Below, piece by piece: positions 12,501 through 24,369 of a stretch of 64,000 nucleotides of DNA; position 1 is the stretch's first letter; each line of letters opens with the position of its first letter. The translations under genes and the position numbers were made by a program. The notes beneath the pieces are model-generated. The model ran no database searches. It worked only from the letters and a program-made list of their open reading frames with translations, and was not told the DNA's origin. The DNA lies in NCBI GenBank assembly GCA_947561585.1, contig CANNZV010001047.1, positions 62,001 to 126,000 of the forward strand, read 5' to 3'. Source of the stretch: Caprella mutica. Its lineage: Eukaryota > Arthropoda > Malacostraca > Amphipoda > Caprellidae.

Positions 12501-15376
12501 ACTATCAAACCTATATCTGGAATCATCAAAATTTAATTTAGAATCCCTCATCTCATATCTTGGATCACCAAACCTAGATCTAGCATTCTCGAACCTAAAT
12601 CTAGCTCTCTCGAACCTAGATATGGAGTCATCAAAACCAGATCTGGAAACATCAAACCCAGATCTGGAATCATCAAACCTAGATTGTGAGTCATCAAACC
12701 TAGTTTGTGAGTCATTGAAACTAGATTTAATACCATTCAACCGAGATTCGCAATTATCAAAACTAGATTTTGAATCATCAAAACTAGATCTGGGCATATT
12801 AGACCTTGATCTGGAATCAACCAATCCTGAGCAAGAATCATGATCAAATGAAGATCTTTCATCTTCAAATTGAACTGTTCTATCAGTGCAGTCATATTTA
12901 TGGTAAATTTTAGCTCTTTTATTACCAAAATCAACCATTGTATCATGAGAGCAATCTATATCATCATTCCATGTGGATCTTTTAATATTTTGCAAGGATG
13001 TACCGTCACAATCATCCGATACTTTACCACAATGATTTGGTCTTCGATCATCAAAATTCAATTTTTGGCCATTGCTGCTCTGTCTCCTGTCAAAGTTACA
13101 AGATTGACTAGCACTATTTTCTTTCGTTTCAACAGTGTGTGATTTAGGGTCATCACTGAGCTTTAATCTATTTACTGGCTTGACAGGAATATTCTCTGAC
13201 TTTGAAACACTAGTTTCAGAGATTCTATTTGCAGTGATACTAATTTTTGGCTTGTTCTTAGCAATTTGTTTTACATGTTTACGCCAATTGATTGCTTCAT
13301 TAGAAAGAACAGACATATTTCTTACTGTCATCATAATTTTGGCAATAGATGGTGGTGTGGCATCACCCATATTACTTGGTGATATAGGAAGATTGAACTG
13401 CAAAGAACCTAATTTTGATCTTTTATAAAGTGCATTACAAATATCCCAGGTTGGCAATCCTTTGATTCTGTTGTACTGTACAATGTATTTATTAACTTGG
13501 TCACACACGTCCAAAAGGTATTGGTTGATAGTAGTTAAAACTTCATTATCAGGAGCATCTAGTGTATGACGGGAGAGAAAATGAGTTGCTATTTTGGAAT
13601 TGATCATTACTTTGTAGTCAATCGGGCATAGTGTTGTTAAGATTACGTTTGGAGTGTGTGCATAATTTTGCAGTTTTTTACGAACACTAGTCAACCGATC
13701 AAAGAACTCAGTTGATTTGAGGAAAGCTGGGAAGTCAAGCAGCAAAGGATCATGTTGAAGTTCCTCGCATTCACTCATAGAATAACAATGCAGCAACTCA
13801 TGAAAATCAAACCATAGTACAATTATTGCATCTGGCTCAAATAGGATATCCTTGAGGTTTTCCAAAACTTGAGAAGAAGAAACAGATTTCAGGAATATGA
13901 AGTGAGGTTTCTCATGCAATGCCAATTTTGGCCAAAATTGATCCATAAGCAAAAATTTTTGATTGCAGATGAAATAAACAGGGGATTTAGTATCATTATA
14001 TAGAGGAGGATTGTTCTTCTCACTATATGCTTCAATTAATTTGGATATTCTAATACCAATATTAGGAAGCATTTCATAGTTGGGATTTAATCCATCATTC
14101 AGCAATGGAATAGTGATAATGTCATCATTCTCTTCAATTTCTACAGGATTCATGAATAATTCCCAAGGAGGAAGGTGTCTCAATCTAGATAAGTTTTCCA
14201 CCATCATGTTTTTAGAAAGAAGGTAAGTGAACTTGAAAATTTTCACAGCCGATTCATTTAATCTACATTTAGTTTGTTCAGATAAAATTTCTTTCTGCAA
14301 CTCAGCCATTTTAATGAAATCTACAGGAAGAATATCTGTAAAGAGTAGATCATGTTGTTCACCAAAATAATCCTTAAATTCTTTTTGTAGCCTCTTCATT
14401 TCATTGATTGTATCATCAATAGTCAGGTAAATACCCTTCTCATCAATAGTTCTAACAACATCTCTAATACCAACACTGCATATAATCAAGGCTCTACCTT
14501 TTTCCAGTTTAACTTTTGGGATTGATTGAACAAAAAAATCCATTAAAGAGAACAGAGAAAGATTGTCTAGAATATGAAGGAAAGGCTTCTTCATCTTAAC
14601 ATCCTCTTTGCTGGAAAATATGTTGCGCAAACGAGAGTCTCCAACTAGGAAGATTGATTTGTAATTCTTCCGAAACAATGGACTTCCGCTTTCCTGAAAT
14701 AATGAAAGATCAATTAATATTTGTGATACTACTAATATAGATAGCTCTCTGAAATAGAAAAAAATACAAACATATTATTTCAAGAAAGGCACCAATATGT
14801 AGCTAATTTAACAAAACTTGAAGGAACAGTAGAAAATTAAATTCATATATATCAACATAATTGCCCAAATCTGAAAAAGTGGTTCACCTTATACAAAACT
14901 TTATGATCCGTTGAACTTTGTATGAGATTCACAAGGAATATGCGGTGTTGCTGTAAATCAAATTCATCCAGTCCAAATGTATGGGCGCATTTCTTATCAT
15001 GAATTTTCAGAGCATGGTTTTTCAAATTCTCAATGAATTCAGAATATTTCCCATTAACTACAGGCTTCTTACATATTTCAATGGGTTCACCAAATGTTTC
15101 CTTAGTATAGAAATTTCCCTCTTCACTTAATAGATCTTTACTGTTAACCTTTTCTACAGACACATCTTTCTGAAATGCTTCAGAGCAAAATTGTAAACTG
15201 GCTGAATTGCCATTTAACTCATCAACATATGCTTCCTCCTTAAAATACTTCCAGTTGAATTTGAATGCTGAATCAAGATTGGGAGTAATGTATGGTAATG
15301 AAAATTTCTTCTTCTGAGCTTGTTGACCATGATCAGGAAATGGCTGGTTGTGAGTTTCACATTGATAGTTACTCAT
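9554..15376 (-). CDS. Unidentified 1653-aa protein, two SGNH-like domains and repeats
   Basis: Four exons join in frame on the minus strand: 15376-14888, 14693-11470, 10982-10133 and 9952-9554. All introns are GT-AG (AAG|GTGAAC, AAG|GTATCG and CAG|GTGTGT donors; TTTCAG acceptors) and phases match (0, 2, 0). The long exon starts SIFLVGDSRLRN (GDS at about residues 181-183), then CSVGIRDV and DILPVDF, an order recalling SGNH/GDSL hydrolase blocks. Residues about 400-615 look like a diverged second copy (VLWFDFHEL, TLCPIDYK, then RIKGLPTWDIC beside RLRHLPPWELF of the first) without the GDS. Residues about 795-1010 are 7-aa FDGSQSR-type repeats and about 1245-1350 are 14-aa RLSPANRSANVSTS repeats, both likely disordered. 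The final 130 residues are predicted helical. I do not recognise the family. The ATG at 15376 is the first in frame. Hydrolase activity is inference. Confidence 0.75.
10640..10965 (-). repeat. 42-bp coding minisatellite (14-aa repeat)
   Basis: About eight imperfect 42-bp units inside exon 3 of the gene at 9554-15376 encode RLSPANRSANVSTS variants. The unit is a multiple of three and the frame is kept throughout, so copy-number change would alter length without breaking the protein. Confidence 0.85.
12145..12800 (-). repeat. 21-bp coding minisatellite (7-aa FDGSQSR repeat)
   Basis: About thirty 21-bp units lie in exon 2, most regular at 12170-12440 and degenerate toward 12800. They encode a Ser/Asp/Arg/Phe-rich heptad-length repeat. 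The reverse strand and other frames are also open across the array only because of the 21-bp period. Confidence 0.85.
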
Positions 15377-17419
15377 GTTTCTTGAATATTTTATAAATGA
15401 ATATACAAACTAATATCTGTAGAAAAAAAATTATTAGCTATTTCTTGGAAGTTGTTAACTACCTCTCACAAACTAGCTATACTGATACAAAGCTGCAATC
15501 TTAATTCATACTGGAATAATAATGATAGGACAATTGTTCAATACAGTTTTGGGGATCAACCCATCAAATGAAAAATATTGCTAAAAAGAGTCTTCAGGTT
15601 CCCTAATTTTTAGGGACTATGAGCACTAGAACCTTCTCACCCTACATGAAAACCAAAGGCAGTATTTGAAACCTTAAACCATTTCTAATAAAAGTAGGGA
15701 CAATTTCTTTCCTTTAACAATTTCTTATTTTCATCAGAGTTCAAAACCGAAAATCTAGATTTTCTTAAAATTTTGGTTAGGTTAAACAAACAAAATGTGT
15801 TACATATACCTTGCCAATTTCTGAACAATCAATCACAAATAAAAAGTTTTCTGAAATATGGGTTGATCCCTAAGATTAAGCAAAAAATATAGCAATTAAA
15901 AAAAAGATATGGTATTCCATCAGTTTATTACTTCCATAATCATATATTTGAATGAAAAAATACATTATACCTAGAATTATTTGTACTTTTACTTACTTGA
16001 AATTTAATCGTAAATATAGATCACATCTAAGAATTTATCAGACACTAGTTATCCCATCTAACCAATATTTTTACCAGTTTACTCCTATTTCATTTTATGA
16101 ATCATATAAGAATGAAAATTGAAAAAGAAAATTGATTTCCTATTGATTTGTTTGAAGGGTATTTTAGCCACATGAAACTTTCCATTAATTATGTGAACTT
16201 ATTGGAAATCTAATGAAGGGAAGTAATAGTTCCATGTTTCAGAGTGCATCATAAAGCCAGTTAACATTGTAAGACTCAAAATTCCAGATACGTTTAACTG
16301 GCTTTAAATTTTCATGGGGTGATTAATCGCTGTTTTATAAAAGATGGACATATTTTAAAAGATTGTATGCATAAACTAGTGTAATTTCCTGTGAAGGATA
16401 ACTGGTTGCCAATAGAATAAATATTGGTGTAGCTTACCCTGTTAGAAGTATACTTCATTGTTATGTAAAAATATACTTTTCTAAATATTCCTCACTTCTG
16501 TTAATAATCTAACCTATTAATACCCTACATGATTTTATTTATTTATTTAAAAATATAAATTATCTCAAAATATTTTAAGAGTATGTATTCATGATACAGC
16601 TTGTCATAAATGTATATAATTTTTTTTATTTTATTTCACGACAGATTGTTCTGAAATTTGCAAAGTAGCTACCTAAATGTAACTTGAATAAACGCATTTT
16701 GTTTGAGTGACTTTTTTCACTTTTTTCCTCCTTAAAACAGATTAAAATATTGGTTTTGGCAACTGTAAAATTGTAAAATTCAAGTATATCTCTTTTAGAA
16801 ATCATTTAAGGATTACAAAACTGACTGGTTTTCTTGTAACATAAAAATTCATCTATTTCTATTCATATTTAGGTGAAAAATTCACATTTTACAGGTAATC
16901 CAAGAACAAGTACTTAAATCATAGACAAAATTAAATAATTAAATAATAATAATAATGGATTTTTGATGGAAAGATATTGTCTTTAAAAAAAAAAAAAAAA
17001 AAAAAAGATAATAACATGAATACTTCCTTTGAGCAGATGGTAGAGCTTCTATATCCAAAAGAGTTAGGACAATAAAGAACCCAGTATGTATTTGGTGCTC
17101 TGTAATCATTTTCAAAAATCTGGCAAATATCTGCCAATCTTCTTTATTTAGCTAATCCTCCAACATTTCTCTCCAAAATTGATGGCAATATAATGGTAAA
17201 AAGCGATAAAAAAGTAAAAGAAGTCAGACATGCAGGTAAATTACCATGCACCCTACTTCTTATACAGTGTTCCACCAGTCAAATCAGTCTTAAATTACAA
17301 ATTAGAAGCACTTACAATTCATAGAAATAAACTTTTAATTCTTATGTATATATTTTAATGGTAGAGTATACTTTTAATGAGTCATGCTCATGTTAAACCA
17401 TATTGATACTATTGAAAAC
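15377..17419. other. Intergenic AT-rich DNA with one small hairpin
   Basis: This region lies upstream of the minus-strand gene that starts at 15376 and should contain its promoter, but no element could be assigned. At 16256-16305 the arms AAAGCCAGTTAA and TTAACTGGCTTT form a short inverted repeat of about 50 bp. A run of about 20 A lies at 16986-17006. Confidence 0.4.
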
Positions 17420-17421
17420 TA

Positions 17422-20400
17422 GGGTAATGTCTCAATGATCGTTCTGTAACGGGTTCCCATACATTAATAAAGATATTAATTGTCAGTAGCGCCTCACCAT
17501 CTGTTCGTACATGTCAAGAGTTAGCCAAGACATTATTACCCCGAAATATCATCATTTAAAGGCAAGTTCTGTGTATATTGACAATTAAATACTATAGAAA
17601 TAAGTTCCGTCATTACCGTACGCTTAAATTGTCACAATTAAGTTATGATGTGACGAGAAATTGTGATTTACTATTGTGTTATTTTTCGAGTATCAAGATG
17701 GCGGGAACGTCAGAGTGAATAAAAATGTTTACAGTTTTGTGTGTGATAAGTGTATCTCTTAAGTTATCTCCAAATTTCCTTTATATTAGCGTAAATTATC
17801 ATTTGTTAGTCAGTTCGTACATAGGGTGTACGGTCCTGTGATACATGTCACATGTTGCGTACACCAGATGTACAAACTAGTGACACAGTATTATATGATC
17901 GTACATTAGTAATAGTTTATAATTTACGTTGCAGATGGCTCCTAAACGAAAGTGCTGTGAATATTCTGAAGAAGATCTTTTGAATGCAGTGGCAGGAGAG
18001 ACATTCCTAACTTGGTAAAAAATATTCTTGACAGAGCAGAGACTGAGGACAATTATGCACTCCTTTCAGGTGCCAAGTTCATTAATAATAAACCAAGTAG
18101 GACCTGAGTCTACAGATTCCTCGCTAGGCATCCAGAGATCAGCGTCAGAACTCCTGAAAACTTTGGTTTTCAACGCTCATACCTCACGGAGGACATCATT
18201 AGGTCATGGTTCTCCAATTTGGAGAAGTTTTTCCAGAGTGAGCATGGTTTGGTGGCCAAGGATTTTTTCTCTGAACAAATGCTGTGCGAATTTTCAACTT
18301 GGATGAGAGCGGTTTCCCTCTCCAAGGAACGAATGGCAAACTGAAAATAATAGCTGAGAAGGGAACGAAAAGCCCATTTGTACTGAACTCGGACACTAAA
18401 AAGCAAATTACAGTGCTGGCATGTGTTTCTGCAGGAGGTACATATTCCAAACCTCTCGTTATTTATCCCAGTCTGAACACCCCGAAGTACAATTTTTCTG
18501 GCGTCAATGAAGAGGACTACAACGTCAGATTTACTCCCAATGGATAGATCTCACCGGACTCGTTCTTCACATGGCTATCGAGTCTATGGTATTTATCCAT
18601 TGAGAGAAAAGTATCTTTCCCAGTCATCTTCTTCATTGACGGACACACTTCTCGCATCAAATTAGCAGTGTCAGAATTCTGTAGACATGAATATCATCCT
18701 GTACTGCTTCCCACCACATGCAAGCCATATTCTCCAGCCCCTGGACGTCATGGTATTCGGACCACTGAAGAAGCTGTGGAACACAGCCGTTGATGATTTC
18801 AAAAGAAAAAACCGAATAGCTGTGTCGAAACACAGTTTTTTCCAAACTTTAGATGCATGTGCTCAGAAGAAGCACAGCATTGCTGGTTTCAGAGCGACTG
18901 GTTTGGTGCTATTCAACCCGAATGCCATTGACTACAGCAAAGTAGTTAAGTCGAAAGCAGCTCCTCCTCCCTCGTATTCGAAGTCGCACCTAAATATGGA
19001 TCAAAGGCTGGGGATTACGATGTCTTTGAATTCCATTAAAGCTATTTTGTCAACATCTCAAATTGAACTGTACAAGAGGCACATTGTAGAGCATTATGAC
19101 TTGGTAGACAACACAGATGGGAATAAACTGTGGAGGATCTATAAAACTATCAAAATGATGCATATCAACAAGAGACATGACTCAGATCAATCCTCCTCTG
19201 ATGATAATCAAGATGACATGAATGAAGAAGATGAATCTGACGTTGAAGCTCCCATGATTCCCAATGATGAGGGAGAAGCTCCTATGATTCATAATATGAT
19301 CACGGTGAAGCTCCTGTAATTCATAATGATGTTGATAGTGAAGCTCCCACAATTCCCAATGATGATGCTGGTGAACGTCCCATGGTTCCCAATGATAAAG
19401 CTCCCGTGATTCCCAATGATGATGACAGCGAAGCTCCTGTGATTCCTGATGAAGAAAGAATTGTAAGTACTCCAAAAAAAGGGTCCAGGGCTGAGTTTGG
19501 AAACACTAGTACTATTTCAATTATTGATCATGCGTCGTTACCAGCTGCAGAAGACATCGACGAGCCCTCAACCTCTTTAAACAGTTTAGACAATTCCCCC
19601 TTTAAGAAGTATCTAGTAATCTCCAATACTACCATAATTCCATCGAGAAAGGAGCCCAAAAGAAAACCCAAAACACCGACAGCACTTGGTGCTAAAGAAT
19701 GCGTTGAACATTTTAGGAAAGGGAAGAAGAGCTGAAGGTGAAAGAAAGGAGGAAACAAGAAAGAGAAGAAAACATAAAATCAAAGAAAAACCACAACAAA
19801 AAGAGAACACAAAAAAAACGAACAAGATGTGCTGGTAACACGGATGAAGATGGAGAAGAAGACGATGAAGATGACGAAGAAATATCTGAAGTAGTTTATG
19901 CAGGATCATCCGATGAATTAGAAGAGTTTCCGAACAGAGGAATGAATGTGGAGCATGCGAGGGGAATGAAGAATGGGAAGTTGGTGAAAACTGAACAGTG
20001 GATAGGGTGTTGCAAATGCCCTCACAAGAAATGTTTGCCCATAGAAATCGAACAAATGATTGATGCTGAACTCAGGAAACTTCAATACATTTGCATTACT
20101 TGCCGGAAGGAAACCTCAAAATAAAAAAAATAACCCATCTCTCTTAAAGGATCTTTTTTATGAGGAGTTATTTTAAAGAATAATTTAGTTAGATATTTAT
20201 GTTGCACTAATGATTATAGGAGATAAATGTGTTAATTGTGAATAACAAACTTCAAATAAATTTTGTTTCTACACTTTCATAAAGATAATTATTATTTTCC
20301 CCTGTCGTGATTATCGTGTAACTCTTGCTATGCATCATAGAAGGAAATTTCTGAAAAGAACTCTTTCGTTGTTTCCCAGACATTCGATTTTGAGTCATAG

Positions 20401-20722
20401 TTGAAGTAAGTTGAAATGTACCTTATTGTATTTGAAAAATAAAATTTGAGCATACGAGATCTTGGTGTACGATCAATGTTACACGTACGATGTGAGTAAA
20501 TCAACCGTGACACTGTACGATCTCAGTGAAAATCAATTATTTCATTTTGTAGGAAATTTTTTTTATTTCTTCTTTTGTGAAACCGGTGTAGTAAACATCC
20601 TACTCCTACTTTTTTCCGGAATCTTAGACGCATCTGTCTGTAACATGCATGTTTGAATCTGACTTTTTGTTCTTAAATTATCGAACTTTTAGTAATGGTG
20701 TACTATGATCGAGACATTACCC
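17422..20722 (+). mobile_element. Pogo/Tigger-type DNA transposon, 3.3 kb, ends intact
   Basis: The ends are inverted: GGGTAATGTCTC at the left and GAGACATTACCC at the right, each next to the dinucleotide TA (17420-17421 and 20723-20724), the target duplication expected of the Tc1/mariner/pogo group. Subterminal stretches on both sides repeat GTACGATC-like words. The interior carries a broken pogo-family transposase on the plus strand. The clean ends suggest fairly recent insertion, but the transposase has stops and frameshifts, so movement would need an enzyme from elsewhere. Confidence 0.9.
17935..20124 (+). pseudogene. Pogo-family DDE transposase with acidic, zinc-binding tail, broken
   Basis: The start MAPKRKCCEYSEEDL at 17935 runs into a stop at 18016. 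The next pieces in shifting frames give ARHPEISVRTPE and SYLTEDIIRSWF (about 18120-18230), then NLDESGFPL (from 18299; first catalytic Asp), FFIDGHTSRI (about 18630; second) and SHILQPLDVMVFGPLK (about 18722; third), the DDD arrangement of pogo/Tigger/CENP-B-like transposases. At least one in-frame stop (18545) and frameshifts near 18290 and 18680 break it. The tail has an EAPMIPND-type repeat (about 19230-19460), a basic stretch, an acidic stretch, and CKCPHKKC ... CITC near 20010-20105, which could bind zinc. A function for the tail is inference. Confidence 0.85.
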
Positions 20723-20971
20723 TAGTTATTCTTTAAGGGGAAAATATACTAGTTTATACATACAATATACAACCTCTGTAAAATACATCAATCATCATCC
20801 CCATGAACTGTGCAGTTATTCCTCTCCCATAACCTTTTTCAAACTTAGGGTAATTGCATTACTTGTCAGGCAGTAACTACCATAATAAATGATATATTTT
20901 AAAACCATTTACAACATTCTGATGGCATACTTTACAATTGTACTAAAGTAAATTTTGATTGGATTTCATGT

Positions 20972-22066
20972 GGTGTCCGGAAAACTGCCAGTCACTTACT
21001 GAATTTAATGACTTTAGTCAGTAATAACATTTTGATTTATAAAAAACGACGTTCGCCCTTTGTTAAAAGGAGTTAAGGGAACATTCATTTTTACTTAGTA
21101 TTCAAAACAAAAATATTGTTTTTTTCTTTAGAAAAATACATAAAATATATTATTATATGAATGTTACAGTAAAAATATAATACATGATATAAATTGAAAA
21201 ATAAAACCTTTCTTAGAAAATACTAAAAGAAGAAACAAAGAAATGATTGTATTAGGAACAGAGTACAATTTCTTTATTTACACAACGCATCTCTACATTA
21301 TCATTTTATAACAGGTTTAAAGTGTCTAATTATTTCATTTTTGTTTATAATTTGATAATTGAACAAGCCTTCAAGCTTAATATTCGCTTGTACTCATTAT
21401 AAAACAAATTCGGTGGATGCTTGTGAAATATTTAGAATTTGCAACACATCATCTATGATAATCAAACTGCTATTACCTACCTATTTCTCTGATAATTTCA
21501 CCCAATCGAATTGGTTTGCATATAAATTAATAATACTTTTACAAATAAATGAAAATTGTAAAAATGAAGGTGTTAATGCTATGGAGAATAAAATTGTAAA
21601 TGAAATAAATATTGAACAAACATAAAAGTGATGTAACATACACTTAATTTATAATTTACAAGATATAAATTATAAATCTTAAAAACATGCAAAATCCTAT
21701 ATAGATATACATATATATACATGTTTTAAAATGTATGTGATTTAACAAATAAGTTAAAAATGGGAATTATAATTTCTTTTTGTGTACTTGGTTTAATGTG
21801 TGTTTAATAAAGTAGCTTTGTTGAAATACTATTTTCCATTGAATAGCAAGTAATTCAATAATCTTTATACTCTAGTTATAACTGTAAAAAATAAATATCT
21901 TCTTTATCACTTTACAAATGACTAACACTATTTTTATAATTAAAATGTTCTTAGAATGTGTTTATCAAAAGTAAAAAATACATAAATTGCCAATAAGTGA
22001 CTGGCAGTTTTCCGCTTGGCAGTTTTCCGCTTCCGCAGTTTTCCGCCTGGCAGTTTTCTGTGCACC
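20972..22066. mobile_element. Non-autonomous inverted-repeat element, 8-bp TSD, 1.1 kb
   Basis: The left end GGTGTCCGGAAAACTGCC pairs with the right end, which reads GGTGCACAGAAAACTGCC on the other strand. TTTCATGT flanks both sides (20964-20971 and 22067-22074), an 8-bp duplication pointing to hAT or a similar superfamily. The right subterminal region has three CAGTTTTCCGC repeats (21999-22050). The interior is very AT-rich and has no transposase frame. Confidence 0.8.
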
Positions 22067-22074
22067 TTTCATGT

Positions 22075-23487
22075 ATAGATGTTACACCCATTGTTAAAGT
22101 TGTGGGATTTTGGTATAATCTAAAATAAAGTTTTTTGGGACTTACTTTAAAAATATTCTCTTTGCTGTATATTTTAGTATACTTAATTCAATGAACAAAA
22201 TAAGATGCAAATTACTAGATGTATAGAATGAATTACAAGTTTTCCAATATATTGGAAATCCAAAATTTACTTAAAATGCAGGTTTTTCACTAAAAATTTT
22301 TCACTAAATAATTAAAAGACAATATACTTTTAAAATTCAAACATATTTCCAATTAATCTGTGGTTTAACCAACATTTTCCCTATGTTGCCACCAAATATC
22401 AATGATAACATATGGATAAATAGCTAAACATCAACCAACTTTGCAAGAATATTATTTTCAAAAAGCAGCAAGTCAATGGAATTTACCATGGAATGCAGTC
22501 TGGTATAATTAGTAACTACATGTATTTTACCAAAAACAGAAGCCGAAATGGAGGATTTCTGGAGATTCATCATATCATATTTTAAGATCGGGGAGTCGGA
22601 TCGAATTTTTGCGTTTCAAAGGAGTCATATTTCGCAACTGGCCAATGTAGATATTTGGCATATGTGAGGGTAGCGTAGCGTCTTAAAATAAAGGGCTTGT
22701 ATTCGTGGGTAAAGAAATATGCCCACTTTGATGCCACAGATAATTTACTGGTATATATTATTTTGTAATATTTGAATTACAGGTAGGTCCCACTTTCATG
22801 AGAGTGGTACCTACTTATTTTGAGTTATGTCTCAAAATAAGTGCCGTTCGTTGACATAGAAAACGAATACAAGTATTTGTGATTATTTCAGGGTAACTAA
22901 AAAAACATCAAAATTATGATCCAGATGAGGTTATTAGAAGCAATTGGTTCAGAAATTCAACATATCCCATTTTAGTGTAAGTTCCGTGTTATCGCACAGT
23001 TACATATTTTCGAACACGTGAAAATCTCTATATAATTATTATTTAACTTTTATTTCAATTAGCTATTCATGATACCAATTACTGATTAGAATAGAAGTTA
23101 AATAATAATTATTATATTTTCATTTCAGACGTGTTCGAAAATTAATTGTAGAACCAATCAATAACTTGGATCGAACTTAGTATACCCAACTACCAAATAT
23201 ATTTCATAGACATAGAGCATTCAACTGCTGTTTGTTCAATGTAACACAATAATTATAGAAATATATGATAATATATATGTAGTGGAATAAGTATGATCAC
23301 GACAGTTTTCACTAGTTAGATAATTTAATTATTACGTAATGCTTTTATTGTGAAATTCAGATATTTATTTCAAAAGAAGCAGCTTCAAGGTAGAATATTA
23401 GATGAACTATTTAAGCTACCAATAAAATTTGCTAACTATTGCATCATATTACCTGTCTAATTAGGAACCGTGGTACCTAACTATATA
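22075..23487. other. Intergenic, dispersed repeats, no gene
   Basis: A dispersed repeat lies at about 22365-22520 (see the entries at 25185 and 49915). A second family covers about 22785-23165 and recurs, diverged, at about 36840-37330; the shared signposts are a TGTTATCG...CATATTTTCG word, an ACATAGAAAACG word and an AATAATAATTATT stretch. Near 23010-23125 CGAACACGTGAAAA and its complement form a roughly 140-bp inverted repeat. Confidence 0.45.
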
Positions 23488-23726
23488 GGGTCACGCAGAT
23501 AAATTGCGGCCCCTTTATTTTTAATAGCGGCCCTATCAATAGAGTCTCTAAAACATTCTGAACCGATATTACATTAAAATCGCATAGTAGCTATCAAAAT
23601 AAGCGCAGGCATGCTATAATTTATTAATTTATGTTTTAAACTTGTATTTTGAAGCTATGATGTTTCTGTTGTTACAGGCCGCAGTTAGTTAGTGTGCCGC
23701 AATTTAACTGCTTGACCGGTTGACCC
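23488..23726. mobile_element. Short TA-flanked MITE (239 bp)
   Basis: The left end GGGTCACGCAGATAAATTGC and the complement of the right end (GGGTCAACCGGTCAAGCAGT, then TAAATTGCGGC) are similar inverted repeats, and TA lies outside both. The family is unknown. There is no coding capacity. Confidence 0.65.
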
Positions 23727-24009
23727 TAGAGGAAATTCGTAGGTGCTAAATATATATAACTCATTAATACTATAATGCGGAATCACAGTGTCTATTTCAA
23801 ACGTTGGGTATCACCAGACTGAAGGAACTGGCCAGATTGCATTCTTTGTGAATTTTTTTCGAAACTCGCGGTCTTCTAAAAGACATTTATATAGAGTTTC
23901 AAAACTTTGCGGCTCATCAAATGTGAATTTCCACTTGATCAAATATTCCCGGTCTGTTAATAAGTAACTAAATCTAGGTAGTAATTGCTCCTTCCACCAC
24001 GGCTCGCTT

Positions 24010-24265
24010 TATATCCCATTGCTTGTAGTTTTTATCCCACAGCTCACATTTTTTATCCAACGACTTGCATTTTTTATCCCACGGCTCTCATTTTTCATCC
24101 CACGGCTCTCATTTTTCATCCCACGGCTCCCATTTTTCATCCCACGGCTCATTTTTTTTATCCCACGGCTCATTTTTTTTATCCCACGGCTCGTATTTTT
24201 TATCCCACGGCTCGCGATTTTTATCCCACGGCTCAGATATGATATCCCCACGGCTCTTCAAATAA
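24010..24265. repeat. 21-bp minisatellite, about 12 units
   Basis: Units of the type CCCACGGCTCTCATTTTTCAT repeat in tandem with a 21-bp period. Because the period is a multiple of three, frames stay open on both strands, but no gene context or splice sites surround it, so it is probably not coding. Confidence 0.85.
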
Positions 24266-24369
24266 CCTTTTGGTGAAATGGCGGCTCTTAGACAACAACT
24301 AATGCAATCTGGGAAACTGGTGAACTGTTCTCCCAAGAAAACTTCTATTTTGGCGGCCCAGGTAATAAA

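Noticed and set aside
12475..12843. Plus-strand frames opposite the 7-aa repeats of the large gene
   Set aside because: They are shadows of the 21-bp coding repeat on the minus strand.
23985..24336. Five overlapping open frames on both strands
   Set aside because: All come from the 21-bp minisatellite; frames open in several phases at once argue against coding.
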